Below are positions 18,883 to 27,406 of a stretch of 64,000 nucleotides of DNA, piece by piece. Below the pieces are notes generated by a model that was not told where the DNA came from, did not search any database, and was given only the letters and a program-made list of their open reading frames with translations. Both the position numbers and the translations under genes were made by a program. Location: NCBI GenBank assembly GCA_905214725.1, contig CAJMNH010000004.1, forward strand, positions 124,001 through 188,000, given 5' to 3'. Numbering within the stretch: position 1 is the first letter of the stretch; each line of letters opens with the position of its first letter. Source of the DNA: an uncultured bacterium. GTDB lineage: Bacteria; Bacteroidota; Bacteroidia; Bacteroidales; Rikenellaceae.

Positions 18883-21800
18883 TTATGCGTTCAACGATGC
18901 CTGTTTGGCGGCCTGCTTCTGCTGCGCCTTGCGAATCTGACGATTGACGAATACCGAGTAAAGAACCGGTACGACGAGCAGCGTCAGCAGTGTCGAACAG
19001 GTCAGACCGCCGATTACGGCGATACCCATCGGCTGCCACGTCTCCGAGCCCTCGCCCGTACCGAGCGCCAACGGCAACATACCGAGGATCGTGGTGAACG
19101 AGGTCATCAGCACCGGACGCAGACGGCTCTTTCCGCCGGCGACCACCGCATCGAAGACGCTCGATCCGCGCTCGACAAGCAGGTTGGTGTAGTCCACCAG
19201 CACGATACCGTTCTTGGTCACGATACCCACCAGCATGATCGCACCGATCAGGGCGATAATCGACAACGGAGTACCCGTCAACCACAATGCAAGGAACGTA
19301 CCCGTGAAAGCCAGCGGAATGGTGAACATGATGATGAAGGGGAACATCAGCGACTCGAACTGCGTGGCCATCACGATGTAAACCAGAATCACGATCAGAA
19401 CGAACAGCGTCAGCAGATCGCTGAAAGCGTCGCCTTGGTCTTCGACCGTACCGCCGACATCCAAATCGATGCCGTCAGGCAGCGGATATTCGTTCAAAAT
19501 CCGGTTTACCTCCGGTATGACCGTACCCAACGCTACGCCGGCGCCGAGCGAGCCTTCTACATAGATGACACGCTGACGATTTTCCCGTTCGATCGACGGA
19601 GCGGCGAACTCCTCGCGGACCTCGGCCACCTCCTTCAACTTCACCGGCTGACCGTCCGAGCCGTAGAGCACGATATTCTCGATATCCTGAAGGCTCGTAC
19701 GGAAAGGCTCGCCGTAACGTACCGTGATATCGTACTCATCGCCGTCCTCTCGGTATTTCGAGGCGTCCAGTCCGTTGATACGATTGCGGATCGCCTGCGA
19801 AGCCGTTGCGGAGTTCATACCGTAATACGCCAGTTTGTCACGGTCGAAAACGACGTTGTATTCGGGACGCAGATCGTCGCGCGAAAGCTGCACGTCGCGA
19901 AGACCCGGGATTTGCGACATCTGATGTTTCAAATCGTTGGCCACATCATTGGTCACATTCATATCGTATCCGTAAACCTTGACCTTCACCGTCGAGGAAC
20001 CGCTCATCGAACCTTTGTTACCGCCGGGCGTAACCTCATACTGGTCGATCTCGGGAATCTGGTCGAGATCCTTACGCAACAGGTCGGAGATCACGTAAAT
20101 CGACCGGTCGCGCTCACCCGAACGGGGCAAACGCAGGTTGTAGTTGATAATATGCGAACCCGTGGTCTGCATGGCCGAAAAGGCATTATTGGCCGAGCTG
20201 GCGCCCGCCGAAGCGGATACGAGCACGATTTCGGGATATTTCGCGTAAATGATGCTGTCGATCTCCCGTGCGATTTTGGCCGTGTATTCCACACTTACGT
20301 TTTGCTGCAACTTGATGATAGCCGAAATACGTCCGTTATCCGAAGGCGGGAAGAACTCGAACGGGACTTTCGTCAGCAGAAGCAAGGAGGAACTGAATAC
20401 CACGAATACGACGCCCAACGTCCAACGACGGTGGTGCAATACGGTGTTCAACATCGAAGCGTAGGTGTCGTCGAGCCACGTCAGCGCCTTGTCGATCGGC
20501 TTGTAGACGATGCCGATACCCTTGTAGTCGTGCTCACCGCCCTCTTTGTGCAGAATGTAGGCCGACAACATCGGGGTCAGCGAAATGGCAGCCGTCGTCG
20601 AGACGCTCACCACGATCGACACGATCCAACCCAGCTCACGGAACATAATGCCCGAAAGACCCGAGACCATCGTCAGCGGCAGGAATACGGCGACCGTTAC
20701 CAGCGTCGTGGCGATTACCGACAGCCACACCTCGTTGGTCGCATAGATGGCGGCCTCTTTCGGCTGCGAACCGCGTTCGATATGCGTCGTGATATTCTCC
20801 AACACCACGATGGCGTCGTCCACCACCATACCGATGGCGATCGACAGGGACGAGAGCGAAATGATGTTCAACGTCGATCCGACCGCGTAAAGATAGATAA
20901 ACGAACAGATCAGCGAGACGGGAATCGTCAGACAGATAATGAACGTCGCGCGCCACCGCCCGAGGAAGATCATCACCACGAGCACCACGAAGATGAAGGC
21001 GTACATGATCGTCTCCGACAACGAACTGATCGCGTCGGTGATCTCCTGCGAACCTTCGAAGATTAGCTGAATATTTACGTCGTTGGGCAACGACTTCTCG
21101 ATAGCGGGCAGACGCTTCTGAATCTCGTGCACGATGTTCACGGTATTGGCGCCCGACTGCTTCTGAATCATCACGCGCACGCCGCGCTGGCCGTTCACAC
21201 GCTCGTCCATAGTCGCCTTTTCGAGCGTATCTCGGATTTCAGCCACGTCGCTCAACAATACCTTACGGCCGTTCTTGTTCGAGATCACGACCTTGCCCAA
21301 CTGCGAACTGGCATCGGTGAACTCGCCGTCAGCCTTGAGGTTGAAAGTATTGTTTCCGATATCGATCGTACCGCTCGGGACATTGACGTTCTCGGCCGCG
21401 ATGATATTGCCGATCTGCTCGACCGACAAGCCGTAAGCTTCGATCTTCTTGGGATCGACATTGACCTGCACCTCGCGTTCGGGCACACCCATCACCGTCA
21501 CGGCGCCCACGCCGTCCACGCGGTTCAGGACATTGACCAGTTTGTCGTCGAGAATCTTGTTCAATGCCGGATAACTCTCATCTGCCGTGATGGCAAGCAT
21601 CATGACGGGAATCATCGACGACGAGAATTTGAAAATCGTCGGGTAATCCACATCGTCGGGCAGCAGCGACTGCGTACGGCTCACGGCATCGCGGATGTCG
21701 TTGGCGGCCTCGGTCAGATCGGAACCGTACTCGAATTCGAGGGTAATCATCGAGAAGTTGTCCGACGACTTCGAAGTCATCTTCTTCAGGTTCTCCACCG

Positions 21801-22017
21801 TGTTGAGGTTATCCTCCAGCACACGGGTGATATTGGTCTCGATATCGGCCGCATTGGCTCCCTGATAGGTCGAAATGACCGAAATCTGCGGGATATCGAT
21901 ATCGGGATACTGATCGACGGCGAGGTTGCTCAGCGAAAAAAGGCCGAAGACGATGACGCCGACGAAAATCAGGATGGTCGAAATAGGTTTTCGGACCGCT
22001 GTTTCGTATATTTTCAT
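18883..22017 (-). CDS. RND efflux pump, inner-membrane permease (AcrB/HAE1 type)
   Basis: A 1044-residue proton-driven exporter that works with the adaptor and TolC-like channel encoded just upstream to expel hydrophobic compounds, detergents or drugs. The N-terminus (residues 8-30) is the first membrane helix. The conserved Asp pair of helix 4 is visible in MVVDDAIVVLENI (about 398-410). Two large periplasmic loops and a second set of six helices give the expected duplicated plan. The C-terminus ends in a basic, Ala/Gln-rich tail (RKAQQKQAAKQ). The gene starts 18 bases after the adaptor stop. The substrate cannot be predicted from sequence. Confidence 0.97.
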   Translation of the reverse strand: MKIYETAVRKPISTILIFVGVIVFGLFSLSNLAVDQYPDIDIPQISVISTYQGANAADIETNITRVLEDNLNTVENLKKMTSKSSDNFSMITLEFEYGSDLTEAANDIRDAVSRTQSLLPDDVDYPTIFKFSSSMIPVMMLAITADESYPALNKILDDKLVNVLNRVDGVGAVTVMGVPEREVQVNVDPKKIEAYGLSVEQIGNIIAAENVNVPSGTIDIGNNTFNLKADGEFTDASSQLGKVVISNKNGRKVLLSDVAEIRDTLEKATMDERVNGQRGVRVMIQKQSGANTVNIVHEIQKRLPAIEKSLPNDVNIQLIFEGSQEITDAISSLSETIMYAFIFVVLVVMIFLGRWRATFIICLTIPVSLICSFIYLYAVGSTLNIISLSSLSIAIGMVVDDAIVVLENITTHIERGSQPKEAAIYATNEVWLSVIATTLVTVAVFLPLTMVSGLSGIMFRELGWIVSIVVSVSTTAAISLTPMLSAYILHKEGGEHDYKGIGIVYKPIDKALTWLDDTYASMLNTVLHHRRWTLGVVFVVFSSSLLLLTKVPFEFFPPSDNGRISAIIKLQQNVSVEYTAKIAREIDSIIYAKYPEIVLVSASAGASSANNAFSAMQTTGSHIINYNLRLPRSGERDRSIYVISDLLRKDLDQIPEIDQYEVTPGGNKGSMSGSSTVKVKVYGYDMNVTNDVANDLKHQMSQIPGLRDVQLSRDDLRPEYNVVFDRDKLAYYGMNSATASQAIRNRINGLDASKYREDGDEYDITVRYGEPFRTSLQDIENIVLYGSDGQPVKLKEVAEVREEFAAPSIERENRQRVIYVEGSLGAGVALGTVIPEVNRILNEYPLPDGIDLDVGGTVEDQGDAFSDLLTLFVLIVILVYIVMATQFESLMFPFIIMFTIPLAFTGTFLALWLTGTPLSIIALIGAIMLVGIVTKNGIVLVDYTNLLVERGSSVFDAVVAGGKSRLRPVLMTSFTTILGMLPLALGTGEGSETWQPMGIAVIGGLTCSTLLTLLVVPVLYSVFVNRQIRKAQQKQAAKQASLNA

Positions 22018-22035
22018 GTTCGATTCGTGCTAAAA

Positions 22036-23043
22036 TTACTCCTTCACCTCAACCTCTACGCCATCATCCAAACGCGAAAGCGCCGTTACGGCGACCTCTT
22101 CACCGGCGGAAACGCCCGAAAGAATATCCACATTCTTACCGACCTGACGGCCTACTTTCACACTGCGGCGCTCGGCCTTGCCGTCCTTTATGACATACAA
22201 ATAACGCTCGGCCGAACCGACCTGCTTCAAAATAGCGACGTCGGGAACCATGATTCCCTCCTTATCGCCCATGTTGAAAATCGAACGGGCGAACATGCCG
22301 GGACGCAGTTTCTCATTGGCATTGAGAACGGTGATCTCGACCGTAAAGGTACGCGTCGAGGGATCGAGCGCCGGATAGATCAGCGACACCTTACCCGCAA
22401 ACACCTCTTCGGGGAAGATATCGGTACGAATCTCGACGGGCATACCCAGTTTCACATTGGGATAGTACTGCTCCTGAATGTTGGCGATAATCTTCAACGG
22501 ATTGATCTGCATAACGTGCAGAATCGGGGTGTTGGCGAACAGATTGCCCGCCTCGTAGTTGCGCGCCGTCACAACGCCCGTAATGGGCGAGCGCATCTCG
22601 ATATTCTTCTTCAAGTTGTCGAGCACCTCCTTCTGAACATCGAGCGCAGCCTTCGACTGTTCGAGTTCCTGCGCCGAAATACCGCCGGCTTCATAGACCG
22701 GAACCAAGCGGTTATAGTCGTCCAGCGCGGTCTGGTACTGTACCCGCTGCTGGTTGTATTGCGTCGGATCGAGCGTCACGAGCAGTTGCCCCTCTTTCAC
22801 GCGCGACCCCACATCCACAAGGATTTTATCGATATGCACGCCCGAAGCCGCAGGCGTGATGTCATTCTCCTTATAAGGGTCGATCTCGGACGTATACTCC
22901 TCGTTCTGCTCGATTACCTGAAGCGTAGCGGGAACCGTCTTCGTCAATACTTTCACATCGGCGGCCGTCGTTTCAGCCTGTTTCTTGCCTGTGCAGGATG
23001 CAACCATAATCGCTGCAACCAACATAACCAAAACTCTTTTCAT
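22036..23043 (-). CDS. RND efflux periplasmic adaptor (membrane fusion protein), lipoprotein
   Basis: A 335-residue adaptor that bridges the RND pump and the outer-membrane channel. A lipoprotein signal ends at about Cys17 (MLVAAIMVASCTGKK), so it is anchored to the inner membrane. The lipoyl-like half motifs are visible (ASGVHIDKILVDVGSRVKEG and then EMRSPITGVVTARNYEAG). A short helical hairpin separates them (residues about 95-150). The beta-barrel and membrane-proximal domains follow (PNVKLGMPVEIRTD, KLRPGMFARS). It sits between the TolC-like and RND genes in the order usual for Bacteroidota pumps. Confidence 0.95.
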   Translation of the reverse strand: MKRVLVMLVAAIMVASCTGKKQAETTAADVKVLTKTVPATLQVIEQNEEYTSEIDPYKENDITPAASGVHIDKILVDVGSRVKEGQLLVTLDPTQYNQQRVQYQTALDDYNRLVPVYEAGGISAQELEQSKAALDVQKEVLDNLKKNIEMRSPITGVVTARNYEAGNLFANTPILHVMQINPLKIIANIQEQYYPNVKLGMPVEIRTDIFPEEVFAGKVSLIYPALDPSTRTFTVEITVLNANEKLRPGMFARSIFNMGDKEGIMVPDVAILKQVGSAERYLYVIKDGKAERRSVKVGRQVGKNVDILSGVSAGEEVAVTALSRLDDGVEVEVKE

Positions 23044-23078
23044 ACTTCTCTATCTATTATTTTCTAATTTCATCCTGT

Positions 23079-24413
23079 TTAGTTTCCGCCCACCTCTTTG
23101 CCGACGATCTGATCGTAGTCAGCCTGTGCGGAGAGATAATCGTAGATCGCCTGCGAATAGTTCAGATGCGCCTGCGTACGATTGAGTTGCGCCGAATTGA
23201 GTTCGAGGATCGTGCCCGCTCCCGCACGGAACCGCGTGTCGGAGATCTGATAGGCCTTGTCGGCCTGCGCCATCGTTTGAGCCTGCGCCAACATCGTCTC
23301 GCGCGCCGTCAGCAGATTGTTGATGGCCGATTCCACGGCGACGGTCGTCTGCTTGTGCGCATAGTCGCGTTGCAGGTTGAGCTGCTCGATCTGATTCTTC
23401 ACCTGACGGGCCTTATAGTTGTTTTTCAGGCCCGAGAAGATCGGAATCGAGACCTGAATGCCAGCCACGAGCGGATGTTGCCAATAGAATTCACGCGGGC
23501 CTGCAACCATACCTCCATCTTCGCCGAATCTAACCGATCCCATATCGTTACCGCCATAAGAAAACGTTCCAAAAGCGGAAACACTCGGGATTCGAACTGC
23601 ATTTGATGTCTTCAACTGATAACGAAGTATCTCAGCCTGAATATCCAATGCGCGCAGGTCGCTGTTCTGTGACACGTCGGTCGAAAGCGATTCACCGCCC
23701 GCAAGCACGACGTCCTTCATCTCATCGAGGTTACCGACCAATTCGACTGAAAGTTCCTCGGGAATCGAGAGATACATCTTGATCTGCAACATGGCCACCT
23801 TGATCGAATTTTTCGTCTGCGTGATGGTCGGAAGCAGATTGCTCAACTCCACCTGCGCCGTAAGATAGTCGTACTCCGAAGCAACGCCCTGTTCGTATTT
23901 CACCTTCGTATCGTCTACCGTGCGCTGAATCGTCGCACGCGATTCTTCGAGCGTTGCGAGCGACTGCTCCGCCAGCAGAATATTATAAAACGCTTTTTTC
24001 ACCTCGGCCACCAGCATAATGCGCGACGAACGCGCCGCCTCGACGGCCGACGCTATCTGCGTACGGTTCATTTTCAGCGTACGGTAAACAGTTGGTGCGA
24101 AAAGAGGCACAGTCAGACTTGCATCTGCATTTAACGTATTGTATTGGTCCGCACCCAGATTAAAGCCTTTCGCCATATTCTGCTTAATAAAAGTGTGCTG
24201 GTAGGTGCCACCGACCGACAACGACGGCAACAAGTTGCCCCGCGTCTCCTTCTTCACATAATCATACCGCTCCACGTCGAGGTCGGCCACCTTGATGGTG
24301 GGGTTTTCGCTGAGCGCCATCTGAATCGCGTCGTCCAACGTCAACCGAAGCTGCGCAGAGACGCTCCCCGTGCCAAGCGCACCGAAACACAGTGCTAAAA
24401 TCAATCGCTTCAT
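23079..24413 (-). CDS. TolC family outer-membrane efflux channel
   Basis: A 444-residue outer-membrane factor that forms the exit duct of the tripartite pump. With the start at 24413 the signal peptide is MKRLILALCFGALGTGSVSA. The first mature residues LRLTLDDAIQMALSENPTI are the classic opening of TolC-like proteins. The rest is long alternating coiled-coil helices with the internal repeat expected for the family (LTAQVELSNLLPTITQ and, later, LNRTQAHLNYSQAIYDYL). An upstream in-frame ATG at 24428 would add five residues, but AAGAAAAGG sits right before the chosen ATG. It is downstream of the TetR gene by 24 bases. Confidence 0.93.
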   Translation of the reverse strand: MKRLILALCFGALGTGSVSAQLRLTLDDAIQMALSENPTIKVADLDVERYDYVKKETRGNLLPSLSVGGTYQHTFIKQNMAKGFNLGADQYNTLNADASLTVPLFAPTVYRTLKMNRTQIASAVEAARSSRIMLVAEVKKAFYNILLAEQSLATLEESRATIQRTVDDTKVKYEQGVASEYDYLTAQVELSNLLPTITQTKNSIKVAMLQIKMYLSIPEELSVELVGNLDEMKDVVLAGGESLSTDVSQNSDLRALDIQAEILRYQLKTSNAVRIPSVSAFGTFSYGGNDMGSVRFGEDGGMVAGPREFYWQHPLVAGIQVSIPIFSGLKNNYKARQVKNQIEQLNLQRDYAHKQTTVAVESAINNLLTARETMLAQAQTMAQADKAYQISDTRFRAGAGTILELNSAQLNRTQAHLNYSQAIYDYLSAQADYDQIVGKEVGGN

Positions 24414-24437
24414 ACCTTTTCTTATCATCTGTAAATA

Positions 24438-25058
24438 TTACTTCTTCTCTTTCTGCTTTTCAAGGAAATCATCGATAAAGCGCATCCCTTTTTCGGTCGA
24501 AATGCCCCGAAGGAAATTTACGACTAAAAACACTAACGCATCATTCGTAGACATATTATGCGACAGCAATACATCTTTTCGCACCACCAAGCCTTCCACC
24601 GAATAACGCAAAAGCGTAATAGCCAGATCGAAATTGACGATCCCCTGAAAATACCCCTCTTCCACACCGCGCGACAGCGCGATCTTAAACTGTTCGAGGC
24701 CTTCCCTGCTGCGGCTGCGCTCGGATACGAGCCGTTCATAAACCTTCGGATAAAACCGCCGGAGGTTGCTTTGCAGCCGATGGCTCACCTCTGCTGAGTT
24801 CATCACGTCGCCGAAGACCAGCAGCATCGCTTCGAGTACGTTCTTCGCCTGCGCCCCCAGTTCGGCATGCCGCTTGTCCTGTTCATGTATGTAGTAGCTG
24901 AGGCACTGATAGAGCAACTCTTCCTTGTCGCCGAACATCTCATAGAGCGTACGTTTCGACACTCCGATATGACGGGCGATATCGTCCATCCGCACCGCTT
25001 TGATACCCTGCTCGACGAACATTTCAGCCGCTGATTTGATGATGGTTTCACGTTGCAT
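24438..25058 (-). CDS. TetR/AcrR family transcriptional regulator
   Basis: A 206-residue DNA-binding regulator at the head of the efflux operon. The N-terminal helix-turn-helix is clear (IIKSAAEMFVEQGIKAVRMD, then IARHIGVSKRTLYEMFGDKEEL, residues about 5-48). The C-terminal ligand domain is diverse, as usual. It is transcribed first, so it most likely represses its own promoter and the pump genes and is released by pump substrates. That is the standard model for such layouts and not proven here. No obvious inverted-repeat operator overlaps the promoter, although the region is strongly AT-rich. Confidence 0.93.
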   Translation of the reverse strand: MQRETIIKSAAEMFVEQGIKAVRMDDIARHIGVSKRTLYEMFGDKEELLYQCLSYYIHEQDKRHAELGAQAKNVLEAMLLVFGDVMNSAEVSHRLQSNLRRFYPKVYERLVSERSRSREGLEQFKIALSRGVEEGYFQGIVNFDLAITLLRYSVEGLVVRKDVLLSHNMSTNDALVFLVVNFLRGISTEKGMRFIDDFLEKQKEKK

Positions 25059-25084
25059 ACTCGTTTTACCGGTTGATCTGGCAG

Positions 25085-25115
25085 CAAAGGTAGAAAAGAA
25101 AACTTAAAAAACAAA
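25085..25115 (-). promoter_or_regulatory. Promoter of the tetR-tolC-adaptor-RND-PG0541 operon
   Basis: On the minus strand: TTTG, exactly 19 bases, TACCTTTG, a perfect fit to the Bacteroidota consensus, about 20 bases before the predicted transcript start-to-ATG leader of the TetR gene. An AT-rich stretch continues upstream to about 25210. Confidence 0.85.
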
Positions 25116-25291
25116 AAAAGTTTTCAATTTTACACGATTATTTTTTCAGATAAGCCCATACGCCCAACCATTCATCTATTTAAAATAATAAATATAAACG
25201 ATTTAACCTTTCCATCCGGCTAAAATATGCAACCCGCCGAAATTCAGCCGCCACATCCGAATCGCACGGTCCGAATCTCTCTTTCCAGAAA

Positions 25292-25930
25292 TTACCGCAT
25301 GCAGCGAAACTCTTCGTCGAAGAGTCCGTCGAATCGCTCCCGCAACCGTTTTTCATCGGAGAGCATCGCCCGCAGTTCGGCAAGACGGGTCGCATTCTCC
25401 GATTCGGGCAGCCACAAATGCAGATAACCCGCCTCGCCGTATTTGGTAACCAGATGCCGAGCGAAGCGGGCAAACTGGCCCTCTCGGTCGAGTTGCGGAT
25501 AGTGCTCCAATCCGTATTGCACCGTCCGTCGCAGCGTCGTATCGCAATCGATCACACGGTCGGCCTCGGCTACGATCCTTCCGTAAATCGTACGGGGCGG
25601 ACGCCCTGCCGAAGCGCGATGATCTTCCACCGCATCGGCGATAACGTCCACCTCCTCGGCGGAAAACCAACGGCGCAGATTCGGATCTTCACGCACGATA
25701 CGCGCCGATACCTCATGGTGTCGTTCGCGACCCGCCACAAGCCCCGTATCGTGATAAGCCGCCACGGCATAGACCATATCGGGGTTCACCTCGTAATAAG
25801 TTGCCAACCGCAGGCTCGCGGCGATTACGGTCAGCGCATGATCGCGCCGATGCGCCCGATCGAATGCGTCGTAACGAGGCAGTATCTTGCGCGCAACATA
25901 TCGAAACAACTCTTCATTCACTTTTTTCAT
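25292..25930 (-). CDS. HD domain protein (putative metal-dependent phosphohydrolase)
   Basis: A 212-residue cytoplasmic protein with an HD-type core. The first His lies in the FDRAHRRDHALTVI helix near residue 26-32, the HD pair is in AAYHDTGLVAGRERHHE (about 58-74), and the VDVIADAVEDHRAS helix carries further ligands (about 92-105). Such enzymes cleave phosphate esters of nucleotides or signalling molecules; the substrate here is unknown. I chose the ATG at 25930. The earlier in-frame ATG at 25963 would lie inside the terminator hairpin of the preceding gene. The -7 box at 25936 would start transcription at about the ATG, implying a leaderless mRNA. Confidence 0.85.
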   Translation of the reverse strand: MKKVNEELFRYVARKILPRYDAFDRAHRRDHALTVIAASLRLATYYEVNPDMVYAVAAYHDTGLVAGRERHHEVSARIVREDPNLRRWFSAEEVDVIADAVEDHRASAGRPPRTIYGRIVAEADRVIDCDTTLRRTVQYGLEHYPQLDREGQFARFARHLVTKYGEAGYLHLWLPESENATRLAELRAMLSDEKRLRERFDGLFDEEFRCMR

Positions 25931-25935
25931 GACCG

Positions 25936-25943
25936 CAAAAGTA
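25936..25943 (-). promoter_or_regulatory. Possible -7 box of the HD-domain gene
   Basis: TACTTTTG on the minus strand directly precedes the ATG at 25930 and follows the hairpin at 25948-25987. If real, the mRNA has almost no leader. Confidence 0.45.
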
Positions 25944-25947
25944 CAAA

Positions 25948-25987
25948 AAAAGCGTCGTTCCATTCTAATCTAAGGAACGACGCTTTT
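25948..25987 (-). terminator. Terminator after the first DUF805 gene
   Basis: A perfect 14-bp stem (AAAAGCGTCGTTCC with GGAACGACGCTTTT), 12-base loop and a T run on the minus strand. Confidence 0.88.
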
Positions 25988-26003
25988 CCGATCGGGCTGT
26001 TAT

Positions 26004-26537
26004 TTATTCCTCTTTCGGAGTTTCCGCCTGCGACGCCTCTGCCTCAACGACAGACACCGCCGGCGCCTCCTCCTCTTTGGGATTGGGGCCGTACTGGTTC
26101 TCACCGTGCTGCGAATTAAGGCACATCCACACAAGCATCCAAATAGCAACGGCCATCAATACTACAAATCCTACGCCCGTAAGTATCATACCGCTGCTCT
26201 TCCCTCCGATCAGCAACACACTGCCGATCACCATTCCGATCGTGCAGACGATCGCCACACCGTAATAGCCGACCAGCCACCAACCGCTGCGACCGATATC
26301 GTGTAACCGTCGTACGACGACGGCCAATTGCGGCAAAAAGATGAAAAGGCCGTAAAGCGATGTCAAAAATCTCGGTTTTGTCGGCTTAACAGGGGACGCG
26401 CCGAAAAGCAGATAATCGAGTATCATCGCCACAATCAGGAAAATCACATTGAACAACATGAACATCCAATACTCCTTGCGGCGCGCACGCCCCTCGAAGG
26501 TCACATACTTTTTAATACAAGTCAACCACCATTTCAT
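26004..26537 (-). CDS. DUF805 family membrane protein (copy A)
   Basis: A 177-residue inner-membrane protein of DUF805. It opens with the family signature MKWWLTCIKKYVTFEGRARR and KEYWMFMLFN, then has about four hydrophobic helices. The conserved VVRRLHDIGRSGWWLVGYY segment (about 86-104) sits between the second and third helices. A hydrophilic tail rich in Glu and Ala (from about 147) ends the protein. DUF805 has no established biochemical role. The next gene upstream is a paralogue of the same family, 12 bases away, so this is a recent or maintained tandem duplication. Confidence 0.9.
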   Translation of the reverse strand: MKWWLTCIKKYVTFEGRARRKEYWMFMLFNVIFLIVAMILDYLLFGASPVKPTKPRFLTSLYGLFIFLPQLAVVVRRLHDIGRSGWWLVGYYGVAIVCTIGMVIGSVLLIGGKSSGMILTGVGFVVLMAVAIWMLVWMCLNSQHGENQYGPNPKEEEAPAVSVVEAEASQAETPKEE

Positions 26538-26549
26538 AAGCTATCGATT

Positions 26550-27146
26550 TTAAGTTAAACGATCCATTTCACCCTCCTGCACCGCAACGTCCGCGGCCGG
26601 AATCTCAGCTTTCGGATCGACGCCATAACGATTTTCGCCCTTCTCGGAGTCGATGCACATGGCTGCGATGCCTACCGCCGACAACAATCCCATTGCCAAC
26701 ACCGTCGGCCGGACTACGATCCAAAGCACCGCAACCGTCTGCATCCCCGACAATCCCTCCAAAGCGCCGCCCTCGGAAAATTGCAGTATCGAAGCGGACA
26801 GCCACTGCCAACAAACCAGATAAAGCGCATAGTAGCCCAACAACCATTTGCCGCTCAACCCGATGTCGTGCAGCCGTCGCACCCGCACGGCCAATCCGGG
26901 CAGAAACGTGGCCAACAGCCAAATGTAAAAGAGCGCGACGGCTCCGAAAATCGTCAATGCATACGCCGTTGCATTCCCCTCGTTGCCGGTTGTCTTATAG
27001 GCAAGTGCTCCGATCAATACAGCGGAACCAAGGATAAGTATAAAATAGACGAGCGTGTTGAACAATGCGAACATCCAAAACTCCCGCCGGCGGGCGCGCC
27101 CGCGGAAATTGACGTAGTTACGCATACATTTGAGCCACCATTTCAT
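26550..27146 (-). CDS. DUF805 family membrane protein (copy B)
   Basis: A 198-residue paralogue of the downstream protein. It starts with the same plan (MKWWLKCMRNYVNFRGRARR, REFWMFALFN) and has the same central VRVRRLHDIGLSGKWLLGYY. It differs in having longer membrane loops and a shorter polar tail that keeps a GENRYGVDPKAE motif like the GENQYGPNPKEE of copy A. Both are probably on one transcript from the -7 box at 27181. The shared polar motif suggests a common interaction at the cytoplasmic face, but no function is known. Confidence 0.9.
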   Translation of the reverse strand: MKWWLKCMRNYVNFRGRARRREFWMFALFNTLVYFILILGSAVLIGALAYKTTGNEGNATAYALTIFGAVALFYIWLLATFLPGLAVRVRRLHDIGLSGKWLLGYYALYLVCWQWLSASILQFSEGGALEGLSGMQTVAVLWIVVRPTVLAMGLLSAVGIAAMCIDSEKGENRYGVDPKAEIPAADVAVQEGEMDRLT

Positions 27147-27180
27147 CGGATCAAGGCGTCGGCTTTCCCATTAACATTTA

Positions 27181-27188
27181 CAAATATA
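27181..27188 (-). promoter_or_regulatory. -7 box before the DUF805 pair
   Basis: TATATTTG on the minus strand, about 35 bases before the ATG of copy B. No good -33 element is visible. Confidence 0.5.
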
Positions 27189-27350
27189 GACAAAATATCG
27201 CAGAACAGGACTATTTTCCGCGGAAAATGCAGAGAAGAAAATTTCCCTGCAAATCAGGCCATTTACAAGAAATAATGAACAATCGACGATGAAAGCACGC
27301 GTACGGATATGCTGTTCCGAACAGGGCCGGCGATCTTTGACAATAAAGAA

Positions 27351-27374
27351 ACGACCGACTCGAAAGTCGGCCGT
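27351..27374 (-). terminator. Terminator of the POT transporter gene
   Basis: A 10-bp stem with one G-T pair (ACGGCCGACT with AGTCGGTCGT on the minus strand), 4-base loop, then TTCTTTATT, 32 bases after the stop. Confidence 0.8.
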
Positions 27375-27406
27375 TATTACACACGTTGTATTCAATCGTT
27401 AATCGA

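Noticed and set aside
18721..21066. A 781-codon open frame on the + strand, opposite the RND gene
   Set aside because: It lies entirely antisense to the RND permease, which has full family motifs. Long antisense frames are common in GC-rich genes, and its translation is a low-complexity mix of Arg, His and Asp.
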